From Cytobacillus kochii (GTDB taxonomy: Bacteria > Bacillota > Bacilli > Bacillales > Cytobacillaceae): a stretch of DNA of 64,000 nt. Under the pieces are notes generated by a model. The model searched no databases, was not told the DNA's origin, and saw only the letters and a program-made list of their open reading frames with translations. Both the position numbers and the translations under genes were made by a program. Below are positions 1 through 8,886 of the stretch, piece by piece. The stretch's first letter is position 1. Each line of letters begins with the position of its first letter. The DNA lies in the NCBI RefSeq assembly GCF_020171845.1, contig NZ_JAIVAM010000010.1:124001-188000 (forward strand). Reading direction: 5' to 3'.

Positions 1-213
1 TGAACACCTGAAGTAATAACAGTCGTCCGCTGTCATAGAAATTTTGTCACCAACATACTCACTGTACCAGTCCTTGTATTTCCTTCCACTTGTTTGACCA
101 TCTTCTGATTGTAAAGCTGCACAAATATCAGGAATGCATAAAGCCATTCCTAAAGATAAATGATAAACTTTTGCATTTAAACCTCTTTCAATTTCATTAA
201 ATAAATCTTCCAT
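1..213 (-). CDS. Hypothetical protein, cut by the left window edge
   Basis: The reading frame starts at an ATG at 213 with a good ribosome binding site (GGGGG, about 8 bases upstream) and stays open to base 1, so only the first 71 residues are visible. It begins MEDLFNEIERGLNAK and contains no motif I recognise. Base use differs from the prophage genes to the right: it is AT-rich with few CpG steps, so it may be cargo or chromosomal rather than a phage structural gene. No function is proposed. Confidence 0.6.
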   Translation of the reverse strand, partial: MEDLFNEIERGLNAKVYHLSLGMALCIPDICAALQSEDGQTSGRKYKDWYSEYVGDKISMTADDCYYFRCS

Positions 214-249
214 ATAAAATACCCCCTTCTTTTGTCACGTTCATTCGAC

Positions 250-276
250 AAAAAAAGAGGATATCCTTCTTTTATT
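250..276 (-). terminator. Candidate terminator after the tailspike gene
   Basis: Read on the minus strand this is a short A-rich arm, a GGATATCC core, then a T-rich arm and a run of seven T. It lies about 65 bases beyond the tailspike stop codon. The stem is short and has one bulge, so this is tentative. Confidence 0.4.
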
Positions 277-339
277 ATTATATATAAAGTAGTGGTGATA
301 CATTATATACTGTAAAAAGAATTGATGGAATATATCTTG

Positions 340-2211
340 TTATAATTGACTCACTTGCAATGAACCACTATTATCGACACTAGCTTTATATTTAGTTCCA
401 TTAGGCGAAACAAAAGAAAACCCAACGTATCCACTCACGCTAGGTATAGAAACTGCACCAGTTAATCCTGATACATCATTATTTCCTATTTGAATATTTT
501 CGCACGTACTTGTTACTTGAATGCCATACATATTCGCGATTGCAGGAATGATGTTTTCTGCAATTTTTATACTTTTACTACTACTTCCTATAAAAATCCC
601 ACTTCGCTCGTTAAGACTTTCTGTACTTGATGCTCCTATTAGATTGGATTGTATTACTCCTCCAACAACCCCTTCATAGTTAATACCAGCACGACCTGTT
701 TCTTTTACCGTATTATTCACTACGGAAAGGTTATTAACTAATTGCGCATAAATCATTTCAAGTTGCATTATCCCACAAGTATTTGAATCAAAATTTACAT
801 TTAATGAGTTCCTAACCCAAAGAGCACGGGTTGAGTTATAGAATTTATTACCCTTAATATCTATTGAATCGGTATAATTTAAATATATAATTCCGCCAGA
901 GACATTCAAATCCTTTAGCGTATTATCAACTATTTTTACATTTTCAGTGTAAACTCCCGACACGCCATTGATTGAAATATGAGCTACATCGCCAATAGTT
1001 CCCTCGATTATATTCCCTCGTATAATAACCGTACTGCTCTCTTGTGATACTCCCATTTGAACACCATTTATATTCTTAGTGAATTCACTATTCGGTGAGG
1101 GAATCGAAACGTTTATCGATCCGAAGCAGTTGCGGAAAGTGTTACTTTCTACAAATACGTTTTTAAACTTGAAAATCCGTAACGCCCTAAACGGACACTC
1201 TTCGAACGTATTATTAACAACCGTAATATCAGACGGCCATATATCATGCACCGCCATATGTTGCCCCACGCCGACCGGCCAGCTCGTCGTATTCTCCGTC
1301 CCACTCGGACCGAAATAGCAATTGCGTACAGTTACGTTATTTGTCGCAGTACCATCCGGCGCACCAAACGCAGGAAAGCTTCCAGTAGTTGCGATATCAA
1401 TCTGAATAGCCTCCGCATAGTTACGACTCTGATCTGCTCTATCGCGATAGCCAATAAATTTACAATTGTCGACTAGTACGTCTTTAACGCCTGCTAAATC
1501 AAGTGCATGCCCCGCGTATAAATCTTTGAAAGTCACATCGCGTAGAATGATATTTTGCGCATGCGAAACGCTAAAGCCGCTACACTCGAAGTTATAATCG
1601 ATTAAATTCCCGTCAAATACGCCGCCCTCTATGACGATGTTTCCATTTCCTTCGTATCCATAAAACGTTGCGCCATTGCGCCCGTTCTGAAGAATTGACG
1701 CGTTGTGCGACCGTTTGATTACCGCGTTCGGCGACATACGAATATGCGTATTACCATGAACGATTAGTTTTGCCGTCACTTTATAAATCCCCGCCGGCAC
1801 ATATACGCTAACCTGACCGTGCGTTTCTGCGATATCTAGAACAGCCTGTATCGCTGCCGTATCGTCGTTAGTATAATCGCCCACAGCTCCGTAACTTTTC
1901 ACGTTAATAAAATGCTCCAGTTCGTCTACGCGTGTCTTTAAGTTCGGCGCTACATTTCCATACGTACCTGTTCGCGCCTGCAACGTTTCAGCATCGCTCG
2001 TACCGCTTTCTATGACGATATTGTCTAGTTGGCTTTGCACGCTAGTTGCGATCGTTTCAGCGTTGCTTGCTCGTTGAATCGCGCCATCCGATTTCGTTGT
2101 CGCGTAATTAGACTTGATGATAGCAGCGTTGCTATTGTCAATTGCTGCGTTTAGCTTCGGGTAAGTCTGGCGCAACGTTTCCGTAGGTAATATCTTTTTC
2201 ACTTCTGACAA
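340..2211 (-). CDS. Phage tailspike / pectate-lyase superfamily protein
   Basis: The 623-residue protein starts at a TTG (2211) behind a strong AAGGAGG site. Residues 1-100 look like an alpha-helical, Asn/Ala/Ser-rich stalk. From about residue 105 comes the pectate-lyase-3 signature region (KSYGAVGDYTNDDTAAIQ), followed by beta-helix type repeats rich in N, V and G to the C-terminus. Such proteins form the receptor-binding or polysaccharide-degrading spikes of phage tails. It is the last structural gene in the window, directly downstream of Dit. The part coding for the C-terminal third (340 to about 1080) is visibly more AT-rich and CpG-poor than the rest, suggesting exchange of the receptor-binding part. 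Confidence 0.85.
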   Translation of the reverse strand: MSEVKKILPTETLRQTYPKLNAAIDNSNAAIIKSNYATTKSDGAIQRASNAETIATSVQSQLDNIVIESGTSDAETLQARTGTYGNVAPNLKTRVDELEHFINVKSYGAVGDYTNDDTAAIQAVLDIAETHGQVSVYVPAGIYKVTAKLIVHGNTHIRMSPNAVIKRSHNASILQNGRNGATFYGYEGNGNIVIEGGVFDGNLIDYNFECSGFSVSHAQNIILRDVTFKDLYAGHALDLAGVKDVLVDNCKFIGYRDRADQSRNYAEAIQIDIATTGSFPAFGAPDGTATNNVTVRNCYFGPSGTENTTSWPVGVGQHMAVHDIWPSDITVVNNTFEECPFRALRIFKFKNVFVESNTFRNCFGSINVSIPSPNSEFTKNINGVQMGVSQESSTVIIRGNIIEGTIGDVAHISINGVSGVYTENVKIVDNTLKDLNVSGGIIYLNYTDSIDIKGNKFYNSTRALWVRNSLNVNFDSNTCGIMQLEMIYAQLVNNLSVVNNTVKETGRAGINYEGVVGGVIQSNLIGASSTESLNERSGIFIGSSSKSIKIAENIIPAIANMYGIQVTSTCENIQIGNNDVSGLTGAVSIPSVSGYVGFSFVSPNGTKYKASVDNSGSLQVSQL

Positions 2212-2235
2212 TTTATTTCCTCCTTTGCGTAAGAC

Positions 2236-3039
2236 TTATACGTATTTATAAGTTAGACTTTCGCTCATAGTTACGTCCAAGCCAACACCATCTATGCGTA
2301 TATAATTGACGCCCGGCAATAACTCGATGAATTGTCCGTCCGTTTTTGTTAAATCAGAATTTCCATTAACGAGAACTAAGTATTGCTCGCCGATAACTTC
2401 AATTGTCTGCCCTGTCATCGTTCCTAACGTGAATTTGCGACCGTTTGCTGAAACTGATAAATTAATCCCTCGACCTTCTATGCGAAAAGAGAAAGGAATA
2501 ACGGAAGTCCCATTGTTCACGACCGTGAATGTAGTTGCCTCTGCTATCCTTCTTCCGCTTAGTCCGGTTTCCCAAATAACGTCGCTAATTATAGGCAAGT
2601 CACTGCCCCAAACGATATCGTTGCTAGGCACGATAAACTTTGCCATTGGATCATGCGCGATTAACGGCAACGTAAAAAATCCGAGGTTAGCCAGTCGTTC
2701 AACCGGCACGCCTCCGCCCACTTTTACGTCATAATATTTATCCGGCTCATCGCCAAAGCGCAACTTGACCGTCTTAGGTCGCCCGTAGTCATCGACAAAC
2801 AATTTAACAAACTGGCGAATTTGCGCCTTTAAGTCCGTATATGACTGTCGCTTAAATGCGCAGTTTAACTCGAACTGCCTTACGTCCATATAGGCGCCAA
2901 AATCATATGCGCCATGTCTGCCCGGCACTGTCATCGTATTTGTGCGAAACGAAGGCAACATCGGTTCGCTTGAATCGAGTATGACCGTTAAGCCTAGCGC
3001 TTGCAATTCGTTATCATCTATCCATACGCTTGATTCCAC
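2236..3039 (-). CDS. Distal tail protein (Dit-like, phage tail family)
   Basis: I chose the GTG at 3039, which overlaps the tape-measure stop as TAGTG and has a GGGGG-type site upstream; this gives 267 residues beginning MESSVWIDDNEL. The N-terminal half has the look of the siphovirus Dit family (PGRHGAYDFGAYMDVRQFEL), which forms the ring joining the tail tube to the baseplate. The C-terminal half is rich in beta-strand patterns. Its position just after the tape measure is the usual one. Normally a tail-associated lysin (Tal) gene follows Dit; here the next gene is the tailspike, so Tal appears to be missing from this position. Confidence 0.8.
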   Translation of the reverse strand: MESSVWIDDNELQALGLTVILDSSEPMLPSFRTNTMTVPGRHGAYDFGAYMDVRQFELNCAFKRQSYTDLKAQIRQFVKLFVDDYGRPKTVKLRFGDEPDKYYDVKVGGGVPVERLANLGFFTLPLIAHDPMAKFIVPSNDIVWGSDLPIISDVIWETGLSGRRIAEATTFTVVNNGTSVIPFSFRIEGRGINLSVSANGRKFTLGTMTGQTIEVIGEQYLVLVNGNSDLTKTDGQFIELLPGVNYIRIDGVGLDVTMSESLTYKYV

Positions 3040-5348
3040 TACCTTTGCCCCCTTCGTCTCTTTTCGTCTTGTGCAACCCGCCAAGAATCGCGCATAAATT
3101 GCTCGGTATCATACCCGTTGGCAAGCGTGATATTAGCGCCATCAAACATGCGCTCTAAGTTAAATTGTTGCGTTGTTATTGCCGGCTCGTTGTTAAAGCT
3201 CGCCATCATGCCCGCTCCTGCCATGCTCGGTGTGTTATAAGATGAATTAATCGCCGGAATAGCTGCGTTTGCGAGCGTTGATGCTGACTGAGCTACTTGC
3301 CGCTTCATAGAGTCGATACCTATCGCTAACCCCTCGCCGGCATATACGCCTAACCTTTTAAGAACGCGTGAAGGCGATTTAATCTGTAGAAATTCTTTAA
3401 TGCCGGACGGTATAGACCTCGCTATCTCCTCAACTTTACTGCCAATACTTTTCCCCATTTCGCCGATCCCGTCAATTAATCCTTGCATCATGTCTTTACC
3501 AATTTGGAACAAGTCTATGTCCTCGAAAATGCTAACGATATTTTCCCATATACTTTGAGCCGTTTCTTTAATAGATTCCCAAGCGCCTTCCCAATCCCCT
3601 TCGAGCAAGCGCATTGTTGTTCGGATAATACCCAGGATTACGTCTATCACTGTACTTATTACGGCTTGTATAGCGCCCCAAACGACTTGCACTATAGCTT
3701 TTAACGCTGGCCAAACCGTCATAAATATAGTTTTAATACTCCCCATAACCGTCTGTATAATCGTCTGTATTACTAAAAAATGCCCCTTAACTAGTTGCGA
3801 AATTGTCGAACCATTTTCGTCCCAAAAGGCTTTTATTTCCCCTAACTTTTCACTGAAAAAGTCTACTATAGCGCCGACAATTGGTATAACTACTTCGTCC
3901 TTAATGAACGTTAAGGCTGCACTAAATATTGATTTAATACCTTCCCAAACTTCGTTAACCATTTCGCGGAACCACTCGCAATTGTTATACGCGAGGACTA
4001 GCGCTGTTCCTATCGCCGTAATAGCAGCTACGACAAGTAGAATCGGACCAAGTACTGTAGAAAGAGCGCCCCCTATAGCTGGCAGCACTGTACCTAAAGC
4101 AGTAAAACCCATTATTAAAGTAGGTAAAAAGCCGATGAGTAGTAACATCCCGCCCGTTATAAGAGTAAGTACTGTTCCTAAAGCAGCAACAACGGCAATA
4201 ATCGTCTTTGTAGTCTCGTTCAATCCGTTAAACCATTCAACTAACTGTGTTACAGCAGCAACAATAAGTTTTAATGCGGGCAATAACGCATTTCCTATTG
4301 ATATCGCCGCTCCCTCTAATGCGGACTTAAGAATAATCAACTGCCCTTTAAGGTTGTCGAGTTGTTTTGTCGCAATCTCTTGCGCAGCTCCTCCGCTATT
4401 TTCAAGTTGCTTAGTAAAATCTTCGATAGTGCTTTGCCCCGCGTCCATCAATGCCAACATGGCTGCTGATGCCTCAACGCCGGATATTTTCGCGACAGCC
4501 GCCAATCGGTCTGCTTCGGTCATACCTTTTGTTGCCTCAGCCATTTCGCCGATAATTTGCGATAAATCCTTCATATTGCCTTGTGAGTCACTTACGCTAA
4601 TGCCGAGCTGGTCCAGTGCGTCTTTCGCCATCTTGGGCGGTTTAGCTAATCGAATTAGCATCATACGCAAACTTGTTCCTGCTTGGTCTGCTTGTATACC
4701 GGCATTTCCGAGAATACCCGCAGCCGCAGCCATCCCTTCAAGTGATTGACCTGATGATTTGGCGACAGGTGCTACGTATTTCATAGTTTGACCAAGCATT
4801 TCTAACGTTGTATTTGAGCTAGTAAATGCTTCCGTCAATACGTCTGCAACTCGACCAGTATCTTCAGCCCTAATGCCGAACCCTGTTAATATGTTTGAGA
4901 CGATGTCAGCAGTTCTTCCGAGATCAATTTGTCCTGCTGCCGCTGTATCTAAAAGTCCAGGCATTGCGGCTAAAATATCATTGGTCTCATAGCCAGCCAT
5001 TGCTAAAAATTGCATGCCTTCTGCCGCCTGTGTAGCGCTAAAGCTTGTTGTTGCCCCAAGCCTTTCAGCTTCAGCCGTTAATAGTTGCATCTGCTCAGCA
5101 CTAGCTCCGGATAGCGCACCGACACGGCTAATTGCGGACTCGAAATCCATTGCCGTTTTTACTGCTGCGCCAAATCCCGCCGCTGCTACCACGCCCAGCC
5201 CCGTTACAGCAGCACCAACCATTCCGACCGTTTGCATTGCCTGTTCGTTTGTTCTGGCGAAATCCCTAACGCCTGTTGAGGCTGTTCGGAGAGCTGTCCG
5301 CAAAGCCGTAATATCAGCTCCAATACGAACCGTTAAACCACTAAGCAT
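3039..5348 (-). CDS. Tail tape measure protein
   Basis: A 769-residue protein with the TP901-type tape-measure core at about residues 70-330 (AAEGMQFLAMAGYETNDI, DLGRTADIVSNILTGFGI). Several hydrophobic segments follow at about 380-460, and the C-terminal region ends in the motif SIPSGIKEFLQIKSPSRV shared by many Firmicutes tape measures. It sets tail length and occupies the tail lumen until DNA ejection. The ATG at 5348 has AAGGAGG upstream. A 769-residue tape measure predicts a fairly short siphovirus tail of roughly 100-120 nm by the usual 1.5 angstrom per residue rule (inference). Confidence 0.92.
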   Translation of the reverse strand: MLSGLTVRIGADITALRTALRTASTGVRDFARTNEQAMQTVGMVGAAVTGLGVVAAAGFGAAVKTAMDFESAISRVGALSGASAEQMQLLTAEAERLGATTSFSATQAAEGMQFLAMAGYETNDILAAMPGLLDTAAAGQIDLGRTADIVSNILTGFGIRAEDTGRVADVLTEAFTSSNTTLEMLGQTMKYVAPVAKSSGQSLEGMAAAAGILGNAGIQADQAGTSLRMMLIRLAKPPKMAKDALDQLGISVSDSQGNMKDLSQIIGEMAEATKGMTEADRLAAVAKISGVEASAAMLALMDAGQSTIEDFTKQLENSGGAAQEIATKQLDNLKGQLIILKSALEGAAISIGNALLPALKLIVAAVTQLVEWFNGLNETTKTIIAVVAALGTVLTLITGGMLLLIGFLPTLIMGFTALGTVLPAIGGALSTVLGPILLVVAAITAIGTALVLAYNNCEWFREMVNEVWEGIKSIFSAALTFIKDEVVIPIVGAIVDFFSEKLGEIKAFWDENGSTISQLVKGHFLVIQTIIQTVMGSIKTIFMTVWPALKAIVQVVWGAIQAVISTVIDVILGIIRTTMRLLEGDWEGAWESIKETAQSIWENIVSIFEDIDLFQIGKDMMQGLIDGIGEMGKSIGSKVEEIARSIPSGIKEFLQIKSPSRVLKRLGVYAGEGLAIGIDSMKRQVAQSASTLANAAIPAINSSYNTPSMAGAGMMASFNNEPAITTQQFNLERMFDGANITLANGYDTEQFMRDSWRVAQDEKRRRGQR

Positions 5349-5640
5349 CTAGTTTCCTCCTTTCTTTGAAAAGTCGAACTGCGATAACCATTCCACCGTT
5401 TCTTCCGCTTTTTTTGCCTTTTTCTTTAACGTCTCCTCTTTTACGCCTTCTTCAGGACGCTTGAACAGATCAGAAGCCTTCGGTCGTTTTGCACGGTGCG
5501 CAGCTTCGTTCATAATCGCGATACTAGCTTGACGCTCATATTCGTCATAACGAGACTCTTGCTCAGCAATTAACATCAAGTCATACTCTTTAGGCGTTAA
5601 ATTTAAGACTGCATCGGGTGTTAGTCGGAAGAACCGCCAT
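5349..5640 (-). CDS. Tail assembly chaperone, frameshifted C-terminal part (gpT-like)
   Basis: This frame has no well-placed start with a ribosome site. It continues upstream through the end of the preceding chaperone gene in the -1 frame and reads GWRFFRLTPDAVLNLTPKEY across 5580-5642, a sequence typical of the T part of G/GT tail chaperones. The annotated-looking start at 5579 is therefore probably internal, and the product is expected only as a G-T fusion made by -1 ribosomal frameshifting near 5625-5650. The fusion recruits the tape measure to the tube protein. The region is rich in Lys/Glu/Ala. I see no perfect slippery heptamer, so the exact site is open. Confidence 0.75.
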
Positions 5641-6025
5641 CCGTTTCTGATGATCCGTTCGTAGTTAAAATCTCGTTCATTTGTTTGAATGCTTCCGGAT
5701 TCTTGGCCTTCAAGTTCCTGACTACCTTCGCGAAGAAAAAACTATCGAGTACCACCTCGTTTATCGTGTTGTAAATATAAGTTAAGTCGACTAATCCGGA
5801 ATCAAACGCTGTTTCAATGGCAGCATCTACTTGCGCAAGTGAATAGTTTTCTCCGGTATGGAAAAGTGCTGCATGAATCACATGTGAAAATGTAGTCAAA
5901 GAGCCGCTCATTGCCGCCTCGATAAACCCTAACGACCCACCTTCGAAGAGTCCTTCTAAGTGCTTAACTGATTTGTAAGTAATTTTCAGCTCATGTTCCT
6001 TTTCGCCGATAGTAAATAATGTCAT
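5621..6025 (-). CDS. Tail assembly chaperone (gpG-like)
   Basis: This 134-residue protein sits between the major tail protein and the tape measure, the fixed place of the G chaperone. It carries the TAC_3-type pattern with an N-terminal beta hairpin (MTLFTIGEKEHELKITYKSV) and helices to the C-terminus, ending TDGGSSD. It is made alone by normal termination at 5621 and, by inference, as a fusion with the downstream -1 frame. The ATG at 6025 has AAAGGGG upstream. Confidence 0.8.
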   Translation of the reverse strand: MTLFTIGEKEHELKITYKSVKHLEGLFEGGSLGFIEAAMSGSLTTFSHVIHAALFHTGENYSLAQVDAAIETAFDSGLVDLTYIYNTINEVVLDSFFFAKVVRNLKAKNPEAFKQMNEILTTNGSSETDGGSSD

Positions 6026-6062
6026 ATATAAAACCCCTTTTTCGGTTTATTTTCATAAGTAA

Positions 6063-6085
6063 AAAGACGAGCAAATAGCCCGCCT
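6063..6085 (-). terminator. Terminator after the major tail protein gene
   Basis: On the minus strand a seven-pair GC-rich stem (GGCGGGC with GCTCGTC, including two G-T pairs) and five T follow the tail-tube stop. Such attenuation after the tube gene would give more tube protein than downstream tail proteins. Confidence 0.55.
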
Positions 6086-6522
6086 TATTCTGCGCCAACT
6101 GGCACTTCTGTTAATGTCTCTTCTGTGACCTCTCCGTTTAACATTCCGGATAATGTGTATGTCGCAAATTCAGCATTTCCGAAGGAACGCTCAAAAGATG
6201 AAATCATGTAATTTCCTATTTCCGCTTTCTTGGTGCGGGTATTAATCTCATAGATTTCAACGAATTTCTTCTGTCTAATAGCTTTTTTAATGTAATCAAT
6301 AAACGGATCACCTTCTGTCAAAATTCCCTCCAAGGAAATTTCTTGCGTAGAGTTTCCGTAGTCACTTCCCGTTTTGTCCTTCGTGTTTAGATCAATGGAG
6401 TCTGTCGACATATTAGACGATCCGCTTGTTTGGTTAAAAGGCTTTACCAACGTATCGCCAGTTGTCTCATCTTCCATTGTTATCGCGAATACAAATTCCT
6501 CGCCGCGAAATTCAATCCCCAT
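6085..6522 (-). CDS. Major tail (tube) protein
   Basis: A 145-residue protein in the standard position between the head-tail completion genes and the tail chaperone. It matches the general pattern of phage tail-tube proteins of the TP901-1/phi-13 type: N-terminal GIEFRGEEFVFAITMEDETT, a central SNMSTDSIDLNTKDKTGSDYG loop and a C-terminal beta segment ending with a TLSGMLNGE strand. It polymerises into the tail tube around the tape measure. A terminator lies directly behind it, consistent with high expression. Confidence 0.8.
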   Translation of the reverse strand: MGIEFRGEEFVFAITMEDETTGDTLVKPFNQTSGSSNMSTDSIDLNTKDKTGSDYGNSTQEISLEGILTEGDPFIDYIKKAIRQKKFVEIYEINTRTKKAEIGNYMISSFERSFGNAEFATYTLSGMLNGEVTEETLTEVPVGAE

Positions 6523-6535
6523 TTATTCGTCCCCC

Positions 6536-6952
6536 TTATATTGTTGCGATCACTTCAACGTCGAAGTAAACGCGATGATAACTAGATTTGTCGCTTATAT
6601 CTTCAGGTGTAATCGGAACCTCTCCCGTAACGAGCGCATAAAAATAGCCCAGCTTTTCGCCAGGCGTAGTTGCGTTAAGTAATTCAATTTTGTCTTTGAT
6701 TAGCGAGCCTTTAACCGCGTCTTGAAGTAGCGACCTTTCTCGTATAGATGTCGTATATAAACCGACTTGCCATCGATAGGTCGTTTCAAAGCGCCTAGAC
6801 TTCGAAATGTTTTCGTTGTTATTCTGCATCTGCTCAACCGTTAACAACGGGCGTTCTGCTGGCAATTTAACACCATCATAAAGCCAAACCGTTTTAATGC
6901 CGGTCGATGCTTCTAAGTGTGTACGTAGTGAATGCGTTAAATTAAACTGCAA
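6536..6952 (-). CDS. Tail terminator / minor capsid-type protein
   Basis: A 138-residue protein starting MQFNLTHSLRTHLEASTGIK. Size, position directly upstream of the tube gene and content (an N-terminal helix for subunit contacts and beta segments such as TTYRWQVGLYT) fit a tail terminator/completion protein of the gpU type, the ring that caps the tail and joins the head. Assignment rests mostly on synteny. Confidence 0.6.
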   Translation of the reverse strand: MQFNLTHSLRTHLEASTGIKTVWLYDGVKLPAERPLLTVEQMQNNNENISKSRRFETTYRWQVGLYTTSIRERSLLQDAVKGSLIKDKIELLNATTPGEKLGYFYALVTGEVPITPEDISDKSSYHRVYFDVEVIATI

Positions 6953-6956
6953 CTAC

Positions 6957-7310
6957 TCACCGCCCTTCGCTTAATCGCTCTGCTATTTTTTCGCGAAATG
7001 GCGTTCTGTTATCCCATACTGCTTTTCGCGTAAAGCCTTTCTTCGTCCGATGTTCGTACTCTTGTCGTAACGCATAAGGCAAATCAGAACCTATCGTCCA
7101 AGACGTTTCGGATTCCTTTTTCGGACTTGACGCAAGTGAGTTCTTGAGTCTGCCGGTATCAACTGGCGCATTAGCTGCGGACTCATTTGCTATCTTCCTC
7201 GCGTAAGTTTCCGTAATACGTCCAATGTCGCGAGCAATTTCAGCGTCATCCAACTGACTTAGTACCTCGTTCAAACCGCTAACCGAAATGTTAAATGGCT
7301 GCCTACTCAT
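6957..7310 (-). CDS. HK97 gp10-type head-tail joining protein
   Basis: 117 residues with the family hallmark APVDTGRLKNSL at about residues 48-59, preceded by a long helix with AESAANAPVD-like residues and followed by a charged C-terminus. HK97 gp10 family proteins act in tail completion or head-tail joining. The start overlaps the next upstream gene by four bases (ATGA type), showing translational coupling inside the head-tail connector cluster. Confidence 0.8.
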   Translation of the reverse strand: MSRQPFNISVSGLNEVLSQLDDAEIARDIGRITETYARKIANESAANAPVDTGRLKNSLASSPKKESETSWTIGSDLPYALRQEYEHRTKKGFTRKAVWDNRTPFREKIAERLSEGR

Positions 7311-7699
7311 GTCTCTAACCTCCCGACCATTTCGACGCGATTTCTTTCGCCTATGCCCTTTTTATCTTTCGCTAAAATCGTATAGTTCCGTCCTTCGTAA
7401 TTGACGATGTTTAAATGAGGATATTCTGCGATAACGCTGTCGATATTAACCGAAAACCATATATCGCCTTTTTCTACTTCAATACCGTTAGATAGATATC
7501 GGTCTACTTGTGATTGCGATGCGATTTCCGTTACAACTGCGTTTGTATAAATCTCGCCATGACCACCGCCAATTGGCTCGCCCGTAATCGGATCAGTCTC
7601 GCCTTCTAGCACATAAAAAAGAGTCACCGGATGCTCCCGATGACTTACTATTTCTTTTCGCGTTTCTTTCATAAATTCTATATCTTCCGGAGTGAGCAA
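7307..7699 (-). CDS. Head closure / head-tail adaptor protein
   Basis: I chose the TTG at 7699 because AAAGGAG lies about 9-10 bases upstream; longer starts lack a site. The result is about 130 residues beginning LLTPEDIEFMKETRKEI. It contains a FYVLEGETDPITGEPIGGG loop, typical of the short beta-barrel head-closure proteins (SPP1 gp16 / HK97 gp9-like). It lies between the connector and the gp10-type gene, as expected. Assignment is by size, pattern and synteny. Confidence 0.6.
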   Translation of the reverse strand: MLTPEDIEFMKETRKEIVSHREHPVTLFYVLEGETDPITGEPIGGGHGEIYTNAVVTEIASQSQVDRYLSNGIEVEKGDIWFSVNIDSVIAEYPHLNIVNYEGRNYTILAKDKKGIGERNRVEMVGRLET

Positions 7700-7715
7700 C
7701 GCGTTCAACTCCTTT

Positions 7716-8534
7716 CTACAAATAACGCTCGTCAAGCACATACGTTAAGTAGCTCGAGCAGCCCGGATGCGGCATGTATATTCCGCTATCAGTCGGCTTA
7801 AATATGCCGGCACCTTGCCCATAGCGGTCTTGTCGCGCTAATTGATAGCATCGATGCGAACTGTGATGACGGTGCCTGTGTCCGTTGTCCGTAATCTTAA
7901 CCCATTCGACTACATCGCTATTTTTCGCGCTTTGTGCCGACGCAACTCGATAAGCCGTATTGCCTTCCGTTACGACTAAACGCTTAATCTTCCAAGTTTC
8001 ATTTTCATGTACTTCGCGAATGTGAGCGATCATAGCGCTGACGGATTCACCGCGAATAATGTCCGCACGTAGTACCTTCGACAGCTCATCGCGCATGTCA
8101 CCGCTTAGTCGCCAAATGCGGTCGGATAAAATCAATCCGTCGTCTCCATAGCGCTTGACTACGTAATTAAATACGTTCGTGTTAATGCGCTCAAGCTCCG
8201 CCTTGGCAATTGCGCCTGTACCAACTACGCCAACAATAGCGCCGCTAAATCCTGCCGTTCCTTTTTCGGCTGTTTCGCGAATTATTTCCTCAATTGAAGT
8301 CGTTCCATATTCGCGCAATAACTTCTCAATGCCATTAAGCTCCCGTAGCAAACGCGATAACCGCTGTTTCTTAATAATGCCGTCTTTATCAGCAAACTCC
8401 GCAAGCAAGTCCGCTAAGTCGCCCCGAATGCGTCCGATTTCTTTAATGGCGTATGCGACTTGCTTATCGTTAAGTTTGCCGTATTGCATGGCGAGCTTTT
8501 CTAGCTGTGCGTCGAGTTTATCCTGGTTATTCAT
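7716..8534 (-). CDS. Minor head protein (phage head morphogenesis type)
   Basis: A 272-residue protein. The N-terminal 90 residues are helical and charged; the C-terminal part has the motif EWVKITDNGHRHRHHSSHRC and then CYQLARQDRYG, and a final HPGCSSYLTYVLDERYL. This His/Cys-rich C-terminal pattern is seen in minor head (Mu gpF/SPP1 gp7-like) proteins, which bind the portal and enter the capsid. The start overlaps the connector gene by four bases. The cluster of His and Cys residues could bind metal (inference). Confidence 0.65.
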   Translation of the reverse strand: MNNQDKLDAQLEKLAMQYGKLNDKQVAYAIKEIGRIRGDLADLLAEFADKDGIIKKQRLSRLLRELNGIEKLLREYGTTSIEEIIRETAEKGTAGFSGAIVGVVGTGAIAKAELERINTNVFNYVVKRYGDDGLILSDRIWRLSGDMRDELSKVLRADIIRGESVSAMIAHIREVHENETWKIKRLVVTEGNTAYRVASAQSAKNSDVVEWVKITDNGHRHRHHSSHRCYQLARQDRYGQGAGIFKPTDSGIYMPHPGCSSYLTYVLDERYL

Positions 8535-8872
8535 CGGCAGTCTGCCCTTCCTACATGCGATTGGCTAGCTCCATTTCCTCGCTTATATTTTCGATATTGT
8601 TTTCGAGACTCTTTCGCTAGTTGCATATAGTTATCGTAGACATTCGATTTATCAACCGATTCCTCTCCGTCTGTATACTTAAAGTAGTGTGCAGCATTTG
8701 ACGCAATTACTTCGTACCCTATAGAGAGCGCAAGATATAAAACTGCATTTTCGTTTTCTTCTTCCGTTATCCCTGATTCAGCAACAGCTTCGGCAACCCA
8801 ATCGACAATATCAGCCGAAGTGACGCCCGGAACATTATTTAAACGCGTAGCTAATCGTTCTGACACCGCCAT
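8531..8872 (-). CDS. Head-tail connector (adaptor) protein
   Basis: I start it at the ATG at 8872, seven bases after GGAGGTG; earlier ATGs lie inside that site. The product has 113 residues, mainly helical (RLATRLNNVPGVTSADIVDW, AVAESGITEEENENAVLYLA), as in the gp6/gp15-like DNA-packaging adaptors that dock under the portal. Position after the capsid genes supports this. The C-terminus is basic. Confidence 0.6.
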   Translation of the reverse strand: MAVSERLATRLNNVPGVTSADIVDWVAEAVAESGITEEENENAVLYLALSIGYEVIASNAAHYFKYTDGEESVDKSNVYDNYMQLAKESRKQYRKYKRGNGASQSHVGRADCR

Positions 8873-8886
8873 TGGCATCACCTCCG

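Noticed and set aside
3904..4749. 281-residue plus-strand open frame
   Set aside because: It lies entirely opposite the tape-measure gene, has no ribosome site and shows Ala/Ser/Ile-rich composition typical of antisense frames.
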